64,000 nt of DNA from Amphritea atlantica (GTDB lineage Bacteria > Pseudomonadota > Gammaproteobacteria > Pseudomonadales > Balneatricaceae). Every line of letters begins with the position of its first letter. The first letter of the stretch is position 1. Positions 8,465 through 18,382 of the stretch are shown piece after piece. The position numbers and the translations under genes were made by a program. The stretch spans positions 4,083,001-4,147,000 of the forward strand of contig CP073344.1 of the NCBI GenBank assembly GCA_024397875.1, in the 5' to 3' direction. The notes below the pieces were generated by a model that did not search any database, was not told the DNA's origin, and saw only the letters and a program-made list of their open reading frames with translations.

Positions 8465-9973
8465 TCAGATCATATACCACACCGCCAACAAGCCTGTTCC
8501 ACTCAGCATAATCGTGTAGGGCAGGGCCATGATCACCATGCGCATATAGGATAAGCGGATCAGCGGTGCGATGGCGGAGGTCAGCAGAAACAGGAAGGCA
8601 GCCTGACCATTAGGTGTTGCTACGCTGGGCAGGTTGGTCCCGGTATTGATAGCGACCGCCAGTGCATCAAAATGCTCACGACTGATCCGCCCGGCATCAA
8701 ACGCGCTGGCAACCTCATTGATATACACGGTGGCGACAAAAACATTATCACTGATCGCCGACAACAGGCCGTTGGCAATAAAGAACATCACCGGCTGATT
8801 ACGAAGATCCTGCTCCAGCACCGCCTCAATCAGCGGCGTAAACAGTTGCTGGTCATGAATCACCGAGACGATAGTGAAAAAAACTACCAGCAATGCCGTA
8901 AAGGGCAACGCCTCTTCAAACGCCCGGCCAATCCGATGCTCCTCAGTCACACCATTCAGACTGGTCAGCAGAATGATCACCGTCAGACCGATAACGCCGG
9001 CTTCCGCCAGGTGAAATGCCAGCGCCAGCATAAGAAACAGAGCCACGGCGAACTGAATATACAGTTCGGACTTTTCCTTCATGCCCCAGCTGGCCTGCTC
9101 CTCCTGATCAAACTCTCTGAGTATTTCAAATACCGGTTCAGGAATCCGGGCGCCATAGCCAAACCAGCCGGTCTTCTCCAGAACCACCGTGGTTAAGAGG
9201 CCGCAGGCCAGCACCGGCATTGATACCGGAGCGACATGGGTAAAGAACGCCATAAAGTGCCAGCCCATTTTCTCACCGATAAGCAGGTTTTGCGGCTCAC
9301 CCACCAGCGTACAGACCCCACCCAGCGCAGTCCCGACAGCACCATGCATCAGCAAACTCCGCAGAAACGCCCGGAACTCATCCAGCTCCAGCCGGTGATC
9401 GTCATGCAAATTATCATCGTTGGAGTGATCGTGATCCATGCCCGGGTGGCTGCCGGACACGACCCGGTGATAGATCGCATAAAAACCGACAGCCGAGCTG
9501 ATCAGCACCGCAGTCACCGTCAATGCATCAAGAAATGCAGACATCAGCGCCCCCAACAGGGTAAACAACAGGGAAAGCCCGGTCTTATTACGCACATTCA
9601 GCAGCAGCTTAGTGAAGACGAACAGCAGCATCCCTTTCATAAAATAGATACCGGCAACCATAAACATCAACAACAGAATGACCGGCAAATTCGCCGCAAT
9701 CTCATCGTAAACATGACCCGGCTCCGACAGATGGATAATCACCGCCTCCATTGCCAGCAGCCCCCCGGGCTGCAGTGGATAACATTTCAACGCCATCGCC
9801 AGGGTAAAGATGAATTCAAAAATCAGCAGCCAGCCGCACATCACCGGGCCTAAAAGCAGATTACACAGAGGATTAACGATCAGAAAAAAAAGTATTAACT
9901 GCTTGTACCAGTTCGGAGATTGACCCAAAAAGTTACTGTAAACAGCCTGCATAAATGGACGAAAATTGGTCAT
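8465..9973 (-). CDS. nhaB: Na+/H+ antiporter NhaB
   Basis: A 502-residue polytopic membrane protein close to the length of E. coli NhaB (about 513). About a dozen hydrophobic segments are visible. The opening ([12 protein letters not shown]) and the [30 protein letters not shown] and [20 protein letters not shown] segments are characteristic of NhaB. It expels sodium in exchange for protons in the inner membrane, which fits a marine, sodium-based lifestyle. A His/Asp-rich cytoplasmic-type loop ([18 protein letters not shown]) falls near residue 180. It is monocistronic and converges on copA. Confidence 0.93.
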   Translation of the reverse strand: MTNFRPFMQAVYSNFLGQSPNWYKQLILFFLIVNPLCNLLLGPVMCGWLLIFEFIFTLAMALKCYPLQPGGLLAMEAVIIHLSEPGHVYDEIAANLPVILLLMFMVAGIYFMKGMLLFVFTKLLLNVRNKTGLSLLFTLLGALMSAFLDALTVTAVLISSAVGFYAIYHRVVSGSHPGMDHDHSNDDNLHDDHRLELDEFRAFLRSLLMHGAVGTALGGVCTLVGEPQNLLIGEKMGWHFMAFFTHVAPVSMPVLACGLLTTVVLEKTGWFGYGARIPEPVFEILREFDQEEQASWGMKEKSELYIQFAVALFLMLALAFHLAEAGVIGLTVIILLTSLNGVTEEHRIGRAFEEALPFTALLVVFFTIVSVIHDQQLFTPLIEAVLEQDLRNQPVMFFIANGLLSAISDNVFVATVYINEVASAFDAGRISREHFDALAVAINTGTNLPSVATPNGQAAFLFLLTSAIAPLIRLSYMRMVIMALPYTIMLSGTGLLAVWYMI

Positions 9974-10138
9974 TGATCCATACCGGAAAGAGAGATATCA
10001 GTGCTTTTGTTAAAGAAGCCTCACTTTAATTTATGCAGCCACTTTAAACCAATACTTCAGCTAACCACTATGACAGAAAACAGCGGTAAGCTCAGATAAA
10101 TTAATTACCTGAATCCCCCTCCAATTAGCCAAAAGCTA

Positions 10139-10168
10139 TCAATTAATTAAAATTAATTAATTTTATTA
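10139..10168. other. AT-rich tract upstream of the peroxiredoxin gene
   Basis: About thirty nearly pure A/T bases with repeated attaatta words lie within the 256-bp gap between nhaB and the peroxiredoxin gene. It could act as an UP element or a nucleoid-protein site. Nothing else is recognised in this gap. Confidence 0.4.
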
Positions 10169-10229
10169 ACCATCCATGCTTTGGCATTATCTCTCTATCG
10201 AATCACCACTACTTTTCAGGAATAAAATC

Positions 10230-10961
10230 ATGCTCAGCAATCAAGAAGGTCAGAAAATCCCGCAGGTCACCTTTCACACTCAGCAGAACAACCGGTGGAT
10301 AGATGTCACCACTGAGGAACTGTTCGCGGGCAAGAAAGTCATTGTTTTTGCGCTGCCAGGTGCTTTCACGCCGACCTGCTCAACCACTCACCTGCCACGT
10401 TATAACGAGCTGGCACCGGTCTTTGCAAAAGAGGGCGTTGACAGCATCATCTGCCTTTCTGTTAACGATACCTTTGTGATGAATGCATGGCAGGGCGATC
10501 AGGGCGCTGAAAATATTACCTTTATTCCTGACGGCAATGGCGAATTCACCGCAGGCATGGATATGCTGGTCGATAAGGACGCACTGGGATTTGGCAAACG
10601 CAGCTGGCGCTACTCTATGCTGGTGGTTGATGGCGTCATTGAAAAACAGTTTATCGAACCCGACCTGCCGGGCGACCCGTTCACCGTCTCCGATGCAGAT
10701 ACCATGCTCAATTACATCAACCCGACAGCAGAGCAGCCAAAGCGTGTCAGTATACTGACCAAACCGGGCTGCCCACACTGTATCCGGGCGAAGAAACTGC
10801 TGCAAGAGAAGGGCTTCAGCTACGAAGAGGTCGAACTGGGCAGCCACGGTCTGAGCTACAGCTCGCTGGCAGCAATCAGCGGCCAGGGCACGACGCCTCA
10901 GGTGTTTATTGATGGACAGCGCATCGGCGGCGCAGACGACTTAGAACACTACTTCGCTTAA
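10230..10961 (+). CDS. Hybrid peroxiredoxin-glutaredoxin (PGdx)
   Basis: A 243-residue fusion of a Prx5-type peroxiredoxin and a glutaredoxin. The peroxidatic Cys50 lies in PGAFTPTC. The glutaredoxin domain starts near 170 with active site CPHC at 181-184 and ends with TTPQVFIDGQRIGG, the glutathione-binding region. It reduces hydrogen and alkyl peroxides with glutathione in the cytosol without a separate glutaredoxin. The start at 10230 is preferred over an earlier ATG at 10176 because a cagga site precedes it and homologs begin here. It is monocistronic with its own terminator. oxyR is not adjacent. Confidence 0.93.
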   Translation: MLSNQEGQKIPQVTFHTQQNNRWIDVTTEELFAGKKVIVFALPGAFTPTCSTTHLPRYNELAPVFAKEGVDSIICLSVNDTFVMNAWQGDQGAENITFIPDGNGEFTAGMDMLVDKDALGFGKRSWRYSMLVVDGVIEKQFIEPDLPGDPFTVSDADTMLNYINPTAEQPKRVSILTKPGCPHCIRAKKLLQEKGFSYEEVELGSHGLSYSSLAAISGQGTTPQVFIDGQRIGGADDLEHYFA

Positions 10962-10969
10962 CTAGCCTA

Positions 10970-11000
10970 CGGGAGCCCGCAACAACCGGCTCCCGTTTCA
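10970..11000 (+). terminator. Intrinsic terminator of the peroxiredoxin gene
   Basis: Stem cgggagcc / ggctcccg (10970-10977 with 10988-10995) is followed by a T-rich tail, nine bases after the stop codon. Confidence 0.8.
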
Positions 11001-11022
11001 TTTACAGAGCATAAACGCAAAC

Positions 11023-11041
11023 CTTATTGCGAATCATTCTT
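11023..11041. promoter_or_regulatory. Possible Fur box upstream of the imelysin operon
   Basis: A 19-bp segment containing AATCATT matches about 12 of 19 positions of the Fur consensus by eye. It lies about 45 bp before the first imelysin start. Support is weak without a matrix score; imelysin operons are iron-repressed in Pseudomonas. Confidence 0.35.
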
Positions 11042-11086
11042 GTTTGTATTACGATCTCCTGAATTCTATCGACAGGAGCCCCTCTT

Positions 11087-12364
11087 ATGCGCGTCAAATC
11101 AATTGTTTCTACAGCCGTGTTAGCTGCCACCTTCAGCTGTTCCACGACTTTTGCCGCGACACCGGCGACATCAGATATCATCACCACCTATGCCGATATC
11201 GCCCTGGCTACCTATGAGGACGCCCTGACCGGGGCCAAAGACCTGCAAGGTAGCATTGATGCGCTGCTGCAAACCCCCGACGCTCAGACACTTGAGCAGG
11301 CCCGTTCCGCCTGGATTACAGCACGGGTTCCCTACCAGCAATCCGAGGCATTCCGGTTTGGTAACCCCATCGTGGATGACTGGGAGGGCCGGGTAAATTC
11401 ATGGCCGCTGGATGAGGGACTGATCGATTATGTTGACAGTGGCCACTACGGCTCAGAGTCAGACGAAAATACCCAGTACCGCGCCAATATCATTGCCAAT
11501 ACCACTTTGCGGGTCGGCGGAACCCAGATTGATGCGAGCAGTATCACCCCGGAACTGCTGTCCGGCACCCTGCATGAGATCGATGGTATAGAGGCCAACG
11601 TTGCCACCGGCTATCACGCCATAGAATTTCTTCTGTGGGGTCAGGATCTGAATGGCACCTCTCCCGGTGCAGGTAACCGTCCGGCATCCGACTACAGTCT
11701 GGAAAACTGTACCGGGGGCCACTGTGACCGGCGCCGGGACTACCTGCAGGCGGCGACTCAGTTGCTGATCACAGACCTGCAGGAGATGGTGGATAACTGG
11801 AAAGAGCAGGGCGCTGCACGCCAGCAACTGCTGGAACAGGATGATACCACCGCCATCGGCACTATCCTGACGGGAATAGGCAGCCTGGCCTACGGCGAGC
11901 TGGCGGGCGAGCGAACCAAACTGGGGCTGATGCTGCATGACCCGGAAGAGGAACATGACTGCTTCTCCGATAATACCCACTGGTCTCATTACTACGACGC
12001 CAGGGGAATCCGTAATGTGTATCAAGGGTCCTATACCCGTATCGACGGTTCCACCATTTCCGGACCCAGCCTGTCAGCCTATGTTGCCGTTCAGGCACCG
12101 ACAGCCGATCAGAATATGCTGAATAAACTTCAAGCGACAGAAGACGCGGCCCAGGCGATGGTGGATAGTGCCGCCAAGGGTGACACCTTTGATGTACTGA
12201 TCGCTCAAGGCAACACCTCTGGCAATCAGGTAGTGCAGGATTTTGTTGATGCGCTGACAGACGAGACCCGCGCCATTGAAAATATTATCGCGCTGCTGCA
12301 TCTGGACGAAATACAGCTGGAAGGCTCCGACAGCCTGGATAACCCGGCTCAGGTTCTGGAGTAA
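11087..12364 (+). CDS. Imelysin-family periplasmic iron-associated protein (first copy)
   Basis: A 425-residue exported protein with a signal peptide of about 23 residues (ending TTFAA). It carries the imelysin motif GYHAIEFLLWG, whose His177 and Glu180 form the GxHxxE signature. Imelysins (IrpA, IcmP, EfeO-like) are associated with iron uptake; the old peptidase assignment (M75) is doubtful. A strong caggag ribosome binding site precedes the ATG. It is the first of four closely spaced genes: imelysin, di-haem oxidoreductase, imelysin, DUF1513. This is the order I recall for PA4370-PA4373 of P. aeruginosa. Probably regulated by iron through Fur. Confidence 0.88.
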   Translation: MRVKSIVSTAVLAATFSCSTTFAATPATSDIITTYADIALATYEDALTGAKDLQGSIDALLQTPDAQTLEQARSAWITARVPYQQSEAFRFGNPIVDDWEGRVNSWPLDEGLIDYVDSGHYGSESDENTQYRANIIANTTLRVGGTQIDASSITPELLSGTLHEIDGIEANVATGYHAIEFLLWGQDLNGTSPGAGNRPASDYSLENCTGGHCDRRRDYLQAATQLLITDLQEMVDNWKEQGAARQQLLEQDDTTAIGTILTGIGSLAYGELAGERTKLGLMLHDPEEEHDCFSDNTHWSHYYDARGIRNVYQGSYTRIDGSTISGPSLSAYVAVQAPTADQNMLNKLQATEDAAQAMVDSAAKGDTFDVLIAQGNTSGNQVVQDFVDALTDETRAIENIIALLHLDEIQLEGSDSLDNPAQVLE

Positions 12365-12367
12365 GGC

Positions 12368-13831
12368 ATGATCAGCAGGCAATTTTCTCTCCCCGGCAGC
12401 ATCGCTGTGACAGCGCTAGCCATCGCTGTATCAGCGACAGCGGCGGCAGACCATAGTCAGTTGCAGCCAGGAGAGGAGTTGCCAGGTGGCAGCACAACCC
12501 ACCATAAGCGGCTGAATATCAATGCCTTCTCCCAGAGTTCGGCGAATATGAGCTTTGAGAATGAACTGAACTTTAAGCTGGGTAACGGCATCTTCAAGAA
12601 GATATGGGTACCGTCCCCATCATCGACTACCGCCAGCGATGGCCTCGGACCGCTCTATAACGCCCGCGCCTGTCAGCGCTGTCATATTAAAGACGGCCGG
12701 GGTCATCCTCCTGCAGCGAACTGGCCGGAGGACAACGCCGTATCGATGTTCCTGCGCCTGAGCATCCCGCCGCAGAATGAAGCGCAGCGACAACTGCTCG
12801 AGAGTGGCAGGGCCGGTGCCATTCCGGAACCGACCTACGGTGGCCAGCTGCAGGATCTGGCGATCAACGGACTGTCCGGTGAGGGCCGGATGGTGATCAA
12901 CTATACCGAAACCACGGTTTCCCTGGCCGACGGCACTCAGGTCAGCCTGCGGCAGCCTGAATACAGCATAGCCAGCCTCAGTTACGGTCCGTTACACCCT
13001 CAGACAATGCTCTCTCCCCGGATTGCTCCGCCGATGGTCGGGCTGGGATTACTGGAAGCCATTGCTGCAGCCGATATTGACGCACTGGCTGATCCGGAGG
13101 ATCTCAATAATGATGGGATTTCAGGCCGGACCAACCGGGTCTGGAACAGTCTGACCGGGCAACAGGATCTGGGCCGGTTTGGCTGGAAAGCCGGTAACCC
13201 GACGCTGATCCAACAGGCAGCGGGGGCTTTCAGTGGCGATATGGGAATCTCCACCCCCTTCGCTCCCGCAGCAGCGGGAGATTGTACGGCACAACAGGCC
13301 GACTGTCTGAGACAGCCCGATGGTAATACCACGCTGCAAGATAATGCCGAAGCTTCCGAAGAGATGGTTAAACTGGTGGAATTTTACAGCCGCAACCTGG
13401 CACCTCCGGCCCGGCCCGACTTTGCCAGGCTTCAGGTATTGAAGGGTAAAGCGGTATTTCACCAGAGTGGCTGCGCTACCTGCCATCAGCCCAGCTTCAC
13501 TACCGCCGCACGCACCGACATGCCGGAACAATCAAAGCAACTGATCTGGCCCTATACCGACCTGCTGCTGCACGATATGGGCAGCGGACTGGCCGATCAC
13601 CGGCCTGAGTTCCTCGCCAGCGGCAGCGAATGGCGAACTCCCCCCTTGTGGGGAATCGGGCTGACCCAAACCGTAAACGGACACACCTATTTCCTTCATG
13701 ACGGCAGAGCCAGAAACCTGCTCGAAGCGATTCTGTGGCACGGAGGCGAGGCCACAGCCTCCCGGGATCAGGTTATCAACCTGCCTGCCGCAGAGCGTAC
13801 CGCCTTAATAACTTTCCTGGAGTCACTATGA
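12368..13831 (+). CDS. Di-haem oxidoreductase / thiol oxidoreductase-like (DUF1111, COG3488)
   Basis: A 487-residue periplasmic protein with an N-terminal signal (cleavage near ATAAA). Two c-type haem sites are visible: CQRCH at 102-106 and CATCH at 369-373. These match the two-haem peroxidase-like DUF1111 family, often annotated as a thiol oxidoreductase. It starts 3 bp after the first imelysin stop and overlaps the next imelysin gene by 4 bp, so it is translationally coupled in one operon. A plausible but unproven role is ferrous/ferric redox chemistry that feeds iron to the imelysins. Confidence 0.87.
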   Translation: MISRQFSLPGSIAVTALAIAVSATAAADHSQLQPGEELPGGSTTHHKRLNINAFSQSSANMSFENELNFKLGNGIFKKIWVPSPSSTTASDGLGPLYNARACQRCHIKDGRGHPPAANWPEDNAVSMFLRLSIPPQNEAQRQLLESGRAGAIPEPTYGGQLQDLAINGLSGEGRMVINYTETTVSLADGTQVSLRQPEYSIASLSYGPLHPQTMLSPRIAPPMVGLGLLEAIAAADIDALADPEDLNNDGISGRTNRVWNSLTGQQDLGRFGWKAGNPTLIQQAAGAFSGDMGISTPFAPAAAGDCTAQQADCLRQPDGNTTLQDNAEASEEMVKLVEFYSRNLAPPARPDFARLQVLKGKAVFHQSGCATCHQPSFTTAARTDMPEQSKQLIWPYTDLLLHDMGSGLADHRPEFLASGSEWRTPPLWGIGLTQTVNGHTYFLHDGRARNLLEAILWHGGEATASRDQVINLPAAERTALITFLESL

Positions 13832-14919
13832 ATTCTGTCTCTAAGCCCCTGTGGCCGGTACTGCTGGGCATCTCTCTGATGCTCACTACCTTCGGCATAC
13901 TCCATGCAGCGCCCTCGGCGCAGCAATGGCAATCACTTAACCACAGCCTGGTAGAGGAGCATATACTGCCTCGCTACCAGGCACTACAGAACAGCAGTGC
14001 CCGGCTTGCAGCCAGTTCCACAGTCCTGTGTCGCCAGCCGGATCCCCGGCAGCTTAAGCAAGTGCAAAGCGATTACCATCAGACCATGGATGCCTGGCAG
14101 GCGGTGCAACATATCCAGTTTGGCCCGATTGAAACCCTGATGCGTAATTTCAGTATGCAGTTCTGGCCAGACCGGAAAAATCTGATCGGCAAACAGCTTA
14201 ATCTGCTACTGCAGCAGCAGGATCCGCAAACCCTGTCGACCGGCTATCTGTACAAAGCCAGTATCGGCGTAAAAGGGCTGCCCGCCCTGGAACGTCTGCT
14301 GTTTGACAGCACGCTATCTGACTTTGAAAACAACAGCTACCGGTGTCATCTGAGTCAGACTATCGCCGCCTATATTGCCGAAAACAGCCAGGCAACGCTG
14401 GCTGAATGGAACGCTGACTATCGTCACTCAATCGCCACGGCTGGCAGCGAAGCGAGCTACTATGAAAGCCATCAGGAAGCCTCCGTCGATATGATGAAGT
14501 CACTGGTGGAACCGGTTGAGGCGATCCGGGACCAGAAAATCCTCCGACCATTAAACGAGGGTGACCAGGTACGGCCCCGTCGCCTGGAATCGTGGCGCAG
14601 CCAGCGCTCTTTGCGCAACATACAGCTCAATATTGCCAGCCTCAAAGACCTTTATTCCGGCACCACCCACAGCGTCGACAGCCTGTTGCGGGAACAGGGC
14701 AGAGCGCCTCAGGCATATAATATCAGCAGCCTGTTCAACACGATTGAACAGCAGCTCAAGGCCGTGCAGACACCGCTGGTGACCCACCTGCCGCAAGCCG
14801 AAACCGTCAAACGGTTACGCCAGATAAGCGACACACTACAGCAACTGGATGGTGAACTGAGTGCAGAGATGATAACACTGGACATTCAACTGGGGTTTAA
14901 CAGCCGTGATGGAGATTAA
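13828..14919 (+). CDS. Second imelysin-family protein
   Basis: A 363-residue exported imelysin-like protein. The start at 13828 is taken because the ATG overlaps the preceding stop (ATGA) and is followed by a signal sequence (LWPVLLGISLMLTTFGILHA). The protein is mostly alpha-helical with features such as NFSMQFWPDRKNLIGKQ and GVKGLPALERLLFD, the latter standing where GxHxxE-type motifs occur in the first copy. The canonical His is missing here, so this copy probably binds a ligand differently. Its 3' end overlaps the DUF1513 gene by about 11 bp, continuing the coupled operon. Confidence 0.83.
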   Translation: MNSVSKPLWPVLLGISLMLTTFGILHAAPSAQQWQSLNHSLVEEHILPRYQALQNSSARLAASSTVLCRQPDPRQLKQVQSDYHQTMDAWQAVQHIQFGPIETLMRNFSMQFWPDRKNLIGKQLNLLLQQQDPQTLSTGYLYKASIGVKGLPALERLLFDSTLSDFENNSYRCHLSQTIAAYIAENSQATLAEWNADYRHSIATAGSEASYYESHQEASVDMMKSLVEPVEAIRDQKILRPLNEGDQVRPRRLESWRSQRSLRNIQLNIASLKDLYSGTTHSVDSLLREQGRAPQAYNISSLFNTIEQQLKAVQTPLVTHLPQAETVKRLRQISDTLQQLDGELSAEMITLDIQLGFNSRDGD

Positions 14920-16027
14920 TCGCCGCCGTTTCTGCCAGCTGTTGGGCAGTGCCGTGTTGCTACCCCGGCTCACACTGGCCGCGAGTGCCGGTGATAACAG
15001 CACGAAACCGATGTTTGCTGCGGCCGCCAAAGGCAGAGACGGACAATACCACCTCTACCTCATCAGCCAGCAGTCGCAGGTGCTGCTGGATCATATTCTG
15101 CCGGGGCGGGCTCACCATACCGAGCCACACCCGCAGCGGCCACTGCTTGCCTGCATTGCGCGACGGCCGGGCAGTTTCATCGATATTGTCGACTACCAGG
15201 CGCAACGGCTGGTAAAGCGAATTATTGCCGGCAGCGGACGACATTTTTTTGGCCATGGGATTTTTTCCCATGACGGGCGCTGGCTCATCACCACTGAAAA
15301 TGAAATCAGTAGCGGTCAGGGCCGGATTGTTATCCGCTCACTTGAGGACAACTATTCGATCATTGCCGACTACCCCAGCTATGGCATCGGCCCCCACGAG
15401 CTGATTCAGCAACCGGACAGTGAAGTGCTAACGGTCGCCAACGGTGGAATTCTTACCCATCCGGATCACGGCAGGGAGAAGCTCAATCTGGAGACAATGC
15501 AACCTTCGCTGATGCGCTTGAATCTGCACACCGGTGAACGGCTGGAACAACAGGTACTGCCCGCAGAGCTGCACCAGTTGAGCATCCGGCATATCGATAC
15601 CAACCGGCAGGGGACAACCGTGATCGCGCTGCAGCATCAGGGCGATGCTGGTCAAAACCTGCCGCTGGTTGCGGTGCACCGCTCCGGCCAGGCGATTCAG
15701 CTGCTGTCCGCCCCGGAGCCGGTTAACCGGGCAATGAAGGGTTACTGCGGCAGTGCCCGATTTGATGACAGCGGCCGTTTCGCCGCTGTTTCAGCCCCCA
15801 GAGGGGATCTGATCTCCTTCTGGGATCTGCAGGATAATCACTTCATATCCTCTGTCAGAAGCCCCGATGGCTGCGGCCTGACAGCCACGCACAACACCGC
15901 AGAGTTTATCATCAGCGCCGGCACCGGACGCTGTATCCGCCACAACATCCTCAGCGGAGAAACAACCCGCATGCCACTAACGCTTAAAACTGCCTGGGAC
16001 AACCACCTGACAAGCGTCAGTTTGTGA
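14909..16027 (+). CDS. DUF1513 Tat-exported beta-propeller protein
   Basis: A 372-residue protein with an N-terminal NRRRFCQLLGSAVLLPRL, a twin-arginine-like export signal. The remainder has repeating beta-strand segments (FFGHGIFSHDGRWLITTENE, YGIGPHELIQQPDSEVLTVANGG) of the seven-bladed propeller type assigned to DUF1513. A GTG at 14906 is an equally possible start. It closes the imelysin/di-haem operon, and homologs have the same neighbours in Pseudomonas. Export through Tat suggests folding or cofactor loading in the cytoplasm. The molecular function is unknown; a link to iron acquisition is inferred from the operon. Confidence 0.85.
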   Translation: MEINRRRFCQLLGSAVLLPRLTLAASAGDNSTKPMFAAAAKGRDGQYHLYLISQQSQVLLDHILPGRAHHTEPHPQRPLLACIARRPGSFIDIVDYQAQRLVKRIIAGSGRHFFGHGIFSHDGRWLITTENEISSGQGRIVIRSLEDNYSIIADYPSYGIGPHELIQQPDSEVLTVANGGILTHPDHGREKLNLETMQPSLMRLNLHTGERLEQQVLPAELHQLSIRHIDTNRQGTTVIALQHQGDAGQNLPLVAVHRSGQAIQLLSAPEPVNRAMKGYCGSARFDDSGRFAAVSAPRGDLISFWDLQDNHFISSVRSPDGCGLTATHNTAEFIISAGTGRCIRHNILSGETTRMPLTLKTAWDNHLTSVSL

Positions 16028-16138
16028 CCACCAGATAAATCACTACTTACAGTACCGACCCGATCCCCGTAACCCGGCCAGAAGTACGCTTCTGTGCCTT
16101 TACGGGCAACTTTTAACATCCAAAATTAAGGATAAATC

Positions 16139-17212
16139 ATGAAAACAACGGCTCTGGCATCACTGATTGCAGCAACAATCGCTGTCACTCCATCGGTACA
16201 GGCAACCGAGATGGAAACTGAACTAACTGCGCTGAAACAGCGAATTGCCCTGCTCGAATCCCAGCTGAGTGACACCACGGCCAGGCAATCCAGTGGTGAA
16301 AATAATCGTAATCCGGTTAACATCAGTGGCAGCGCCGACTTTCTGGCAACGGCTTCCCGGCTGGCAGACGGCAGCAGTGAAAACGATCTAGATGTCGACA
16401 GCCTGGAACTGACTGTAGACGCGGCAGTTAATGAGTACATGGCGCTTTCAACCACGCTCAAGTATGAGGATGATGGAGAAGATCAGGATCTGTTCGTCGA
16501 TGAAGCCATTGTCACTATCGCTGCTGACGGGAACCCATGGTCACTGATTGCAGGACGTACTGCGATTCCATTCGCGGTCATCAACGGCAATGCCTGGTCT
16601 GATCCCCTGACCAATGACCTGACCGATAATACCGATGATCTGCTGCTGGTTGGCTTCAGCCAGGGAATGTTCAGCGCTGCAAGCTATCTGTTTAAGGGCC
16701 AGAACGATGAGAGCAAAGTCGAAAATCTGGGGCTCAATGCCGCGCTGACATTTGATAACGGTTTTGCTCTGGGCGCCGGTTATATTAACAATATTCGCAA
16801 TACCGATCCGTTTCAGGCCGATAGCCTGTCCAGCGACGAAAAAGTCGATGCGTCACGCCTCAATCTCAGTTATGAGGCAGAGGCCCTGGCGTTATCCGCT
16901 GAATACCTGAGAACCGGCAGCTTCAAAGAGCTAACAGGCGGCGCGGAAGTGTCGGCCTGGCATGTCAGTGCCGATTACGCAACCGGGCTGCTGGGCGCTC
17001 CGGGCAACCTGTCACTGGGCTACAGTCACACCGATGGCGCTGAACTACTGACCGATGCCGGAGATAATCTGCTTGCCCACTCCCGGATTACTCTGGGGGC
17101 ATCCCGGGAGGTGCATGATAATGCCGAACTGATTGTTGAACTGGTCAGGGAGGAAGATTACGCCGGTGATGACACGGATACACTGAATCTTGTTTTATCC
17201 ACCCGTTTCTAA
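16139..17212 (+). CDS. LbtU-family outer-membrane porin
   Basis: A 357-residue outer-membrane protein with a 22-residue signal (SVQA-TE), a short coiled-coil start (ETELTALKQRIALLESQL) and then alternating beta-strands to a terminal Phe (LVLSTRF). These are marks of a 16-stranded-type porin. The coiled coil and overall layout match LbtU, the TonB-independent legiobactin uptake porin of Legionella. It lies 111 bp after the DUF1513 gene on the same strand and ahead of a terminator, so it may belong to the same iron-linked unit. A general coiled-coil porin is the alternative. Confidence 0.72.
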   Translation: MKTTALASLIAATIAVTPSVQATEMETELTALKQRIALLESQLSDTTARQSSGENNRNPVNISGSADFLATASRLADGSSENDLDVDSLELTVDAAVNEYMALSTTLKYEDDGEDQDLFVDEAIVTIAADGNPWSLIAGRTAIPFAVINGNAWSDPLTNDLTDNTDDLLLVGFSQGMFSAASYLFKGQNDESKVENLGLNAALTFDNGFALGAGYINNIRNTDPFQADSLSSDEKVDASRLNLSYEAEALALSAEYLRTGSFKELTGGAEVSAWHVSADYATGLLGAPGNLSLGYSHTDGAELLTDAGDNLLAHSRITLGASREVHDNAELIVELVREEDYAGDDTDTLNLVLSTRF

Positions 17213-17227
17213 GCGATAATGAAGTAA

Positions 17228-17253
17228 CTGCCCGGCACCTATAGGCCGGGCAG
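17228..17253. terminator. Terminator hairpin between the porin and the LysR gene
   Basis: Nine-base arms ctgcccggc (17228-17236) and gccgggcag (17245-17253) flank an 8-nt loop. It lies between two convergent genes. There is only a weak T-run on either side. Confidence 0.7.
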
Positions 17254-17257
17254 CCGT

Positions 17258-18166
17258 CTATTCAGGCTCTTCCGACAGTCCCATAACCTCCAGCAACCAT
17301 TCCCGGAAAATACGCATACCGTAGGTCAGCTGACGATCTTTCGGGTAGACCAGATAGAACGCTTTTCCGGTTAGCAGTTCGGCTTCAACCGGTACCACGA
17401 GCTGTCCATATTGCAGTTCACGGCTGATCAGCGACTTATCTGACAGTGCGACACCCAGCCCTTCCAGGGCCGCCCCCAGCGCCAGCTGGGTACTGGAGAA
17501 TGACAACCCTTTTTCCTCTCCGGTCATGGAGATTCCGGCCTTTTGCAGTAAGCGCTGCCACTCATTGCGCCGGCTGGTGACATGAATCAGCGTCTGCTTC
17601 CTCAGATCAGCCAGGGTTTCAATCTGATGCTCTTCCAGTTTGCGAGGACTGCACACAGGCACCACCACCGAACGGTGTACCAGTCGTACCTCGATATCAT
17701 CATCGTCGGGCGGATCACCAAAATAGACCGCCATATCCAGATCGGAATGATCAAAGTCGATCCGGTTCACAGATCCGGTACTCAGGCGCAGCTCCACATC
17801 CGGATAAAGCGCCTGAAAATCTTTGATCCTTGGCATCAGCCAGCGACTCAGAAAAGCGGGGGGCGCCTCAAAGGTCAACGAGCTGGTGTTAGGCGCAGAG
17901 ATCAGGCGACGGGTGGCCGCATCCAGTTCATCCAGGGCGTGTGAAACCGCAACCAGATACTTTTCTCCGGCGACGGTGATCTGCACCTGCCTCTTTTCAC
18001 GGTGAAACAGCTTTAACCCCAGATACTCCTCAAGGGCTTTAATCTGGTGACTGACTGCAGAGGGTGTCACATACAGCTCTTCAGCAGCTTGGTTGAAACT
18101 GCCAAGTCGTGCAGCCGATTCAAAACTGCGCAGAGCATTCAAAGGGGGTAAGCGTCTGATACACAC
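17258..18166 (-). CDS. LysR-type transcriptional regulator (GcvA-like)
   Basis: A 302-residue LysR regulator when started at GTG 18166, which yields VCIRRLPPLNALRSFESAA, the standard opening of GcvA/AmpR-like members; a longer frame to 18286 adds 40 residues with no domain. The HTH lies at about 15-45 (GSFNQAAEELYVTPSAVSHQIKAL with the LFHREKR wing), followed by a periplasmic-binding-protein-like effector domain. It has no divergent metabolic target beside it; upstream is a small unknown gene read the other way. The effector cannot be guessed. Confidence 0.85.
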   Translation of the reverse strand: MCIRRLPPLNALRSFESAARLGSFNQAAEELYVTPSAVSHQIKALEEYLGLKLFHREKRQVQITVAGEKYLVAVSHALDELDAATRRLISAPNTSSLTFEAPPAFLSRWLMPRIKDFQALYPDVELRLSTGSVNRIDFDHSDLDMAVYFGDPPDDDDIEVRLVHRSVVVPVCSPRKLEEHQIETLADLRKQTLIHVTSRRNEWQRLLQKAGISMTGEEKGLSFSSTQLALGAALEGLGVALSDKSLISRELQYGQLVVPVEAELLTGKAFYLVYPKDRQLTYGMRIFREWLLEVMGLSEEPE

Positions 18167-18382
18167 CTCAATAAGTGAATTTATTTCACATTTAAGCTGA
18201 AATTCTATCGTTTGTTTTATAACCACCGCGACCTTAGTATAACCATCAACGAAACAATGATCCAACCGCAAGACACTGTAGATCATAGCTTAATCTGAAA
18301 ACCTCCAGATATGCCGCTTAAATCCAGTCAGGTTGATCCATTTAACGACATAACGGTTTAATGAATTATTTTGGTGCATAGC

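Noticed and set aside
10139..10229. OxyR binding site before the peroxiredoxin gene
   Set aside because: Only AT-rich words are present; the ATAG-N7-CTAT pattern is not met.
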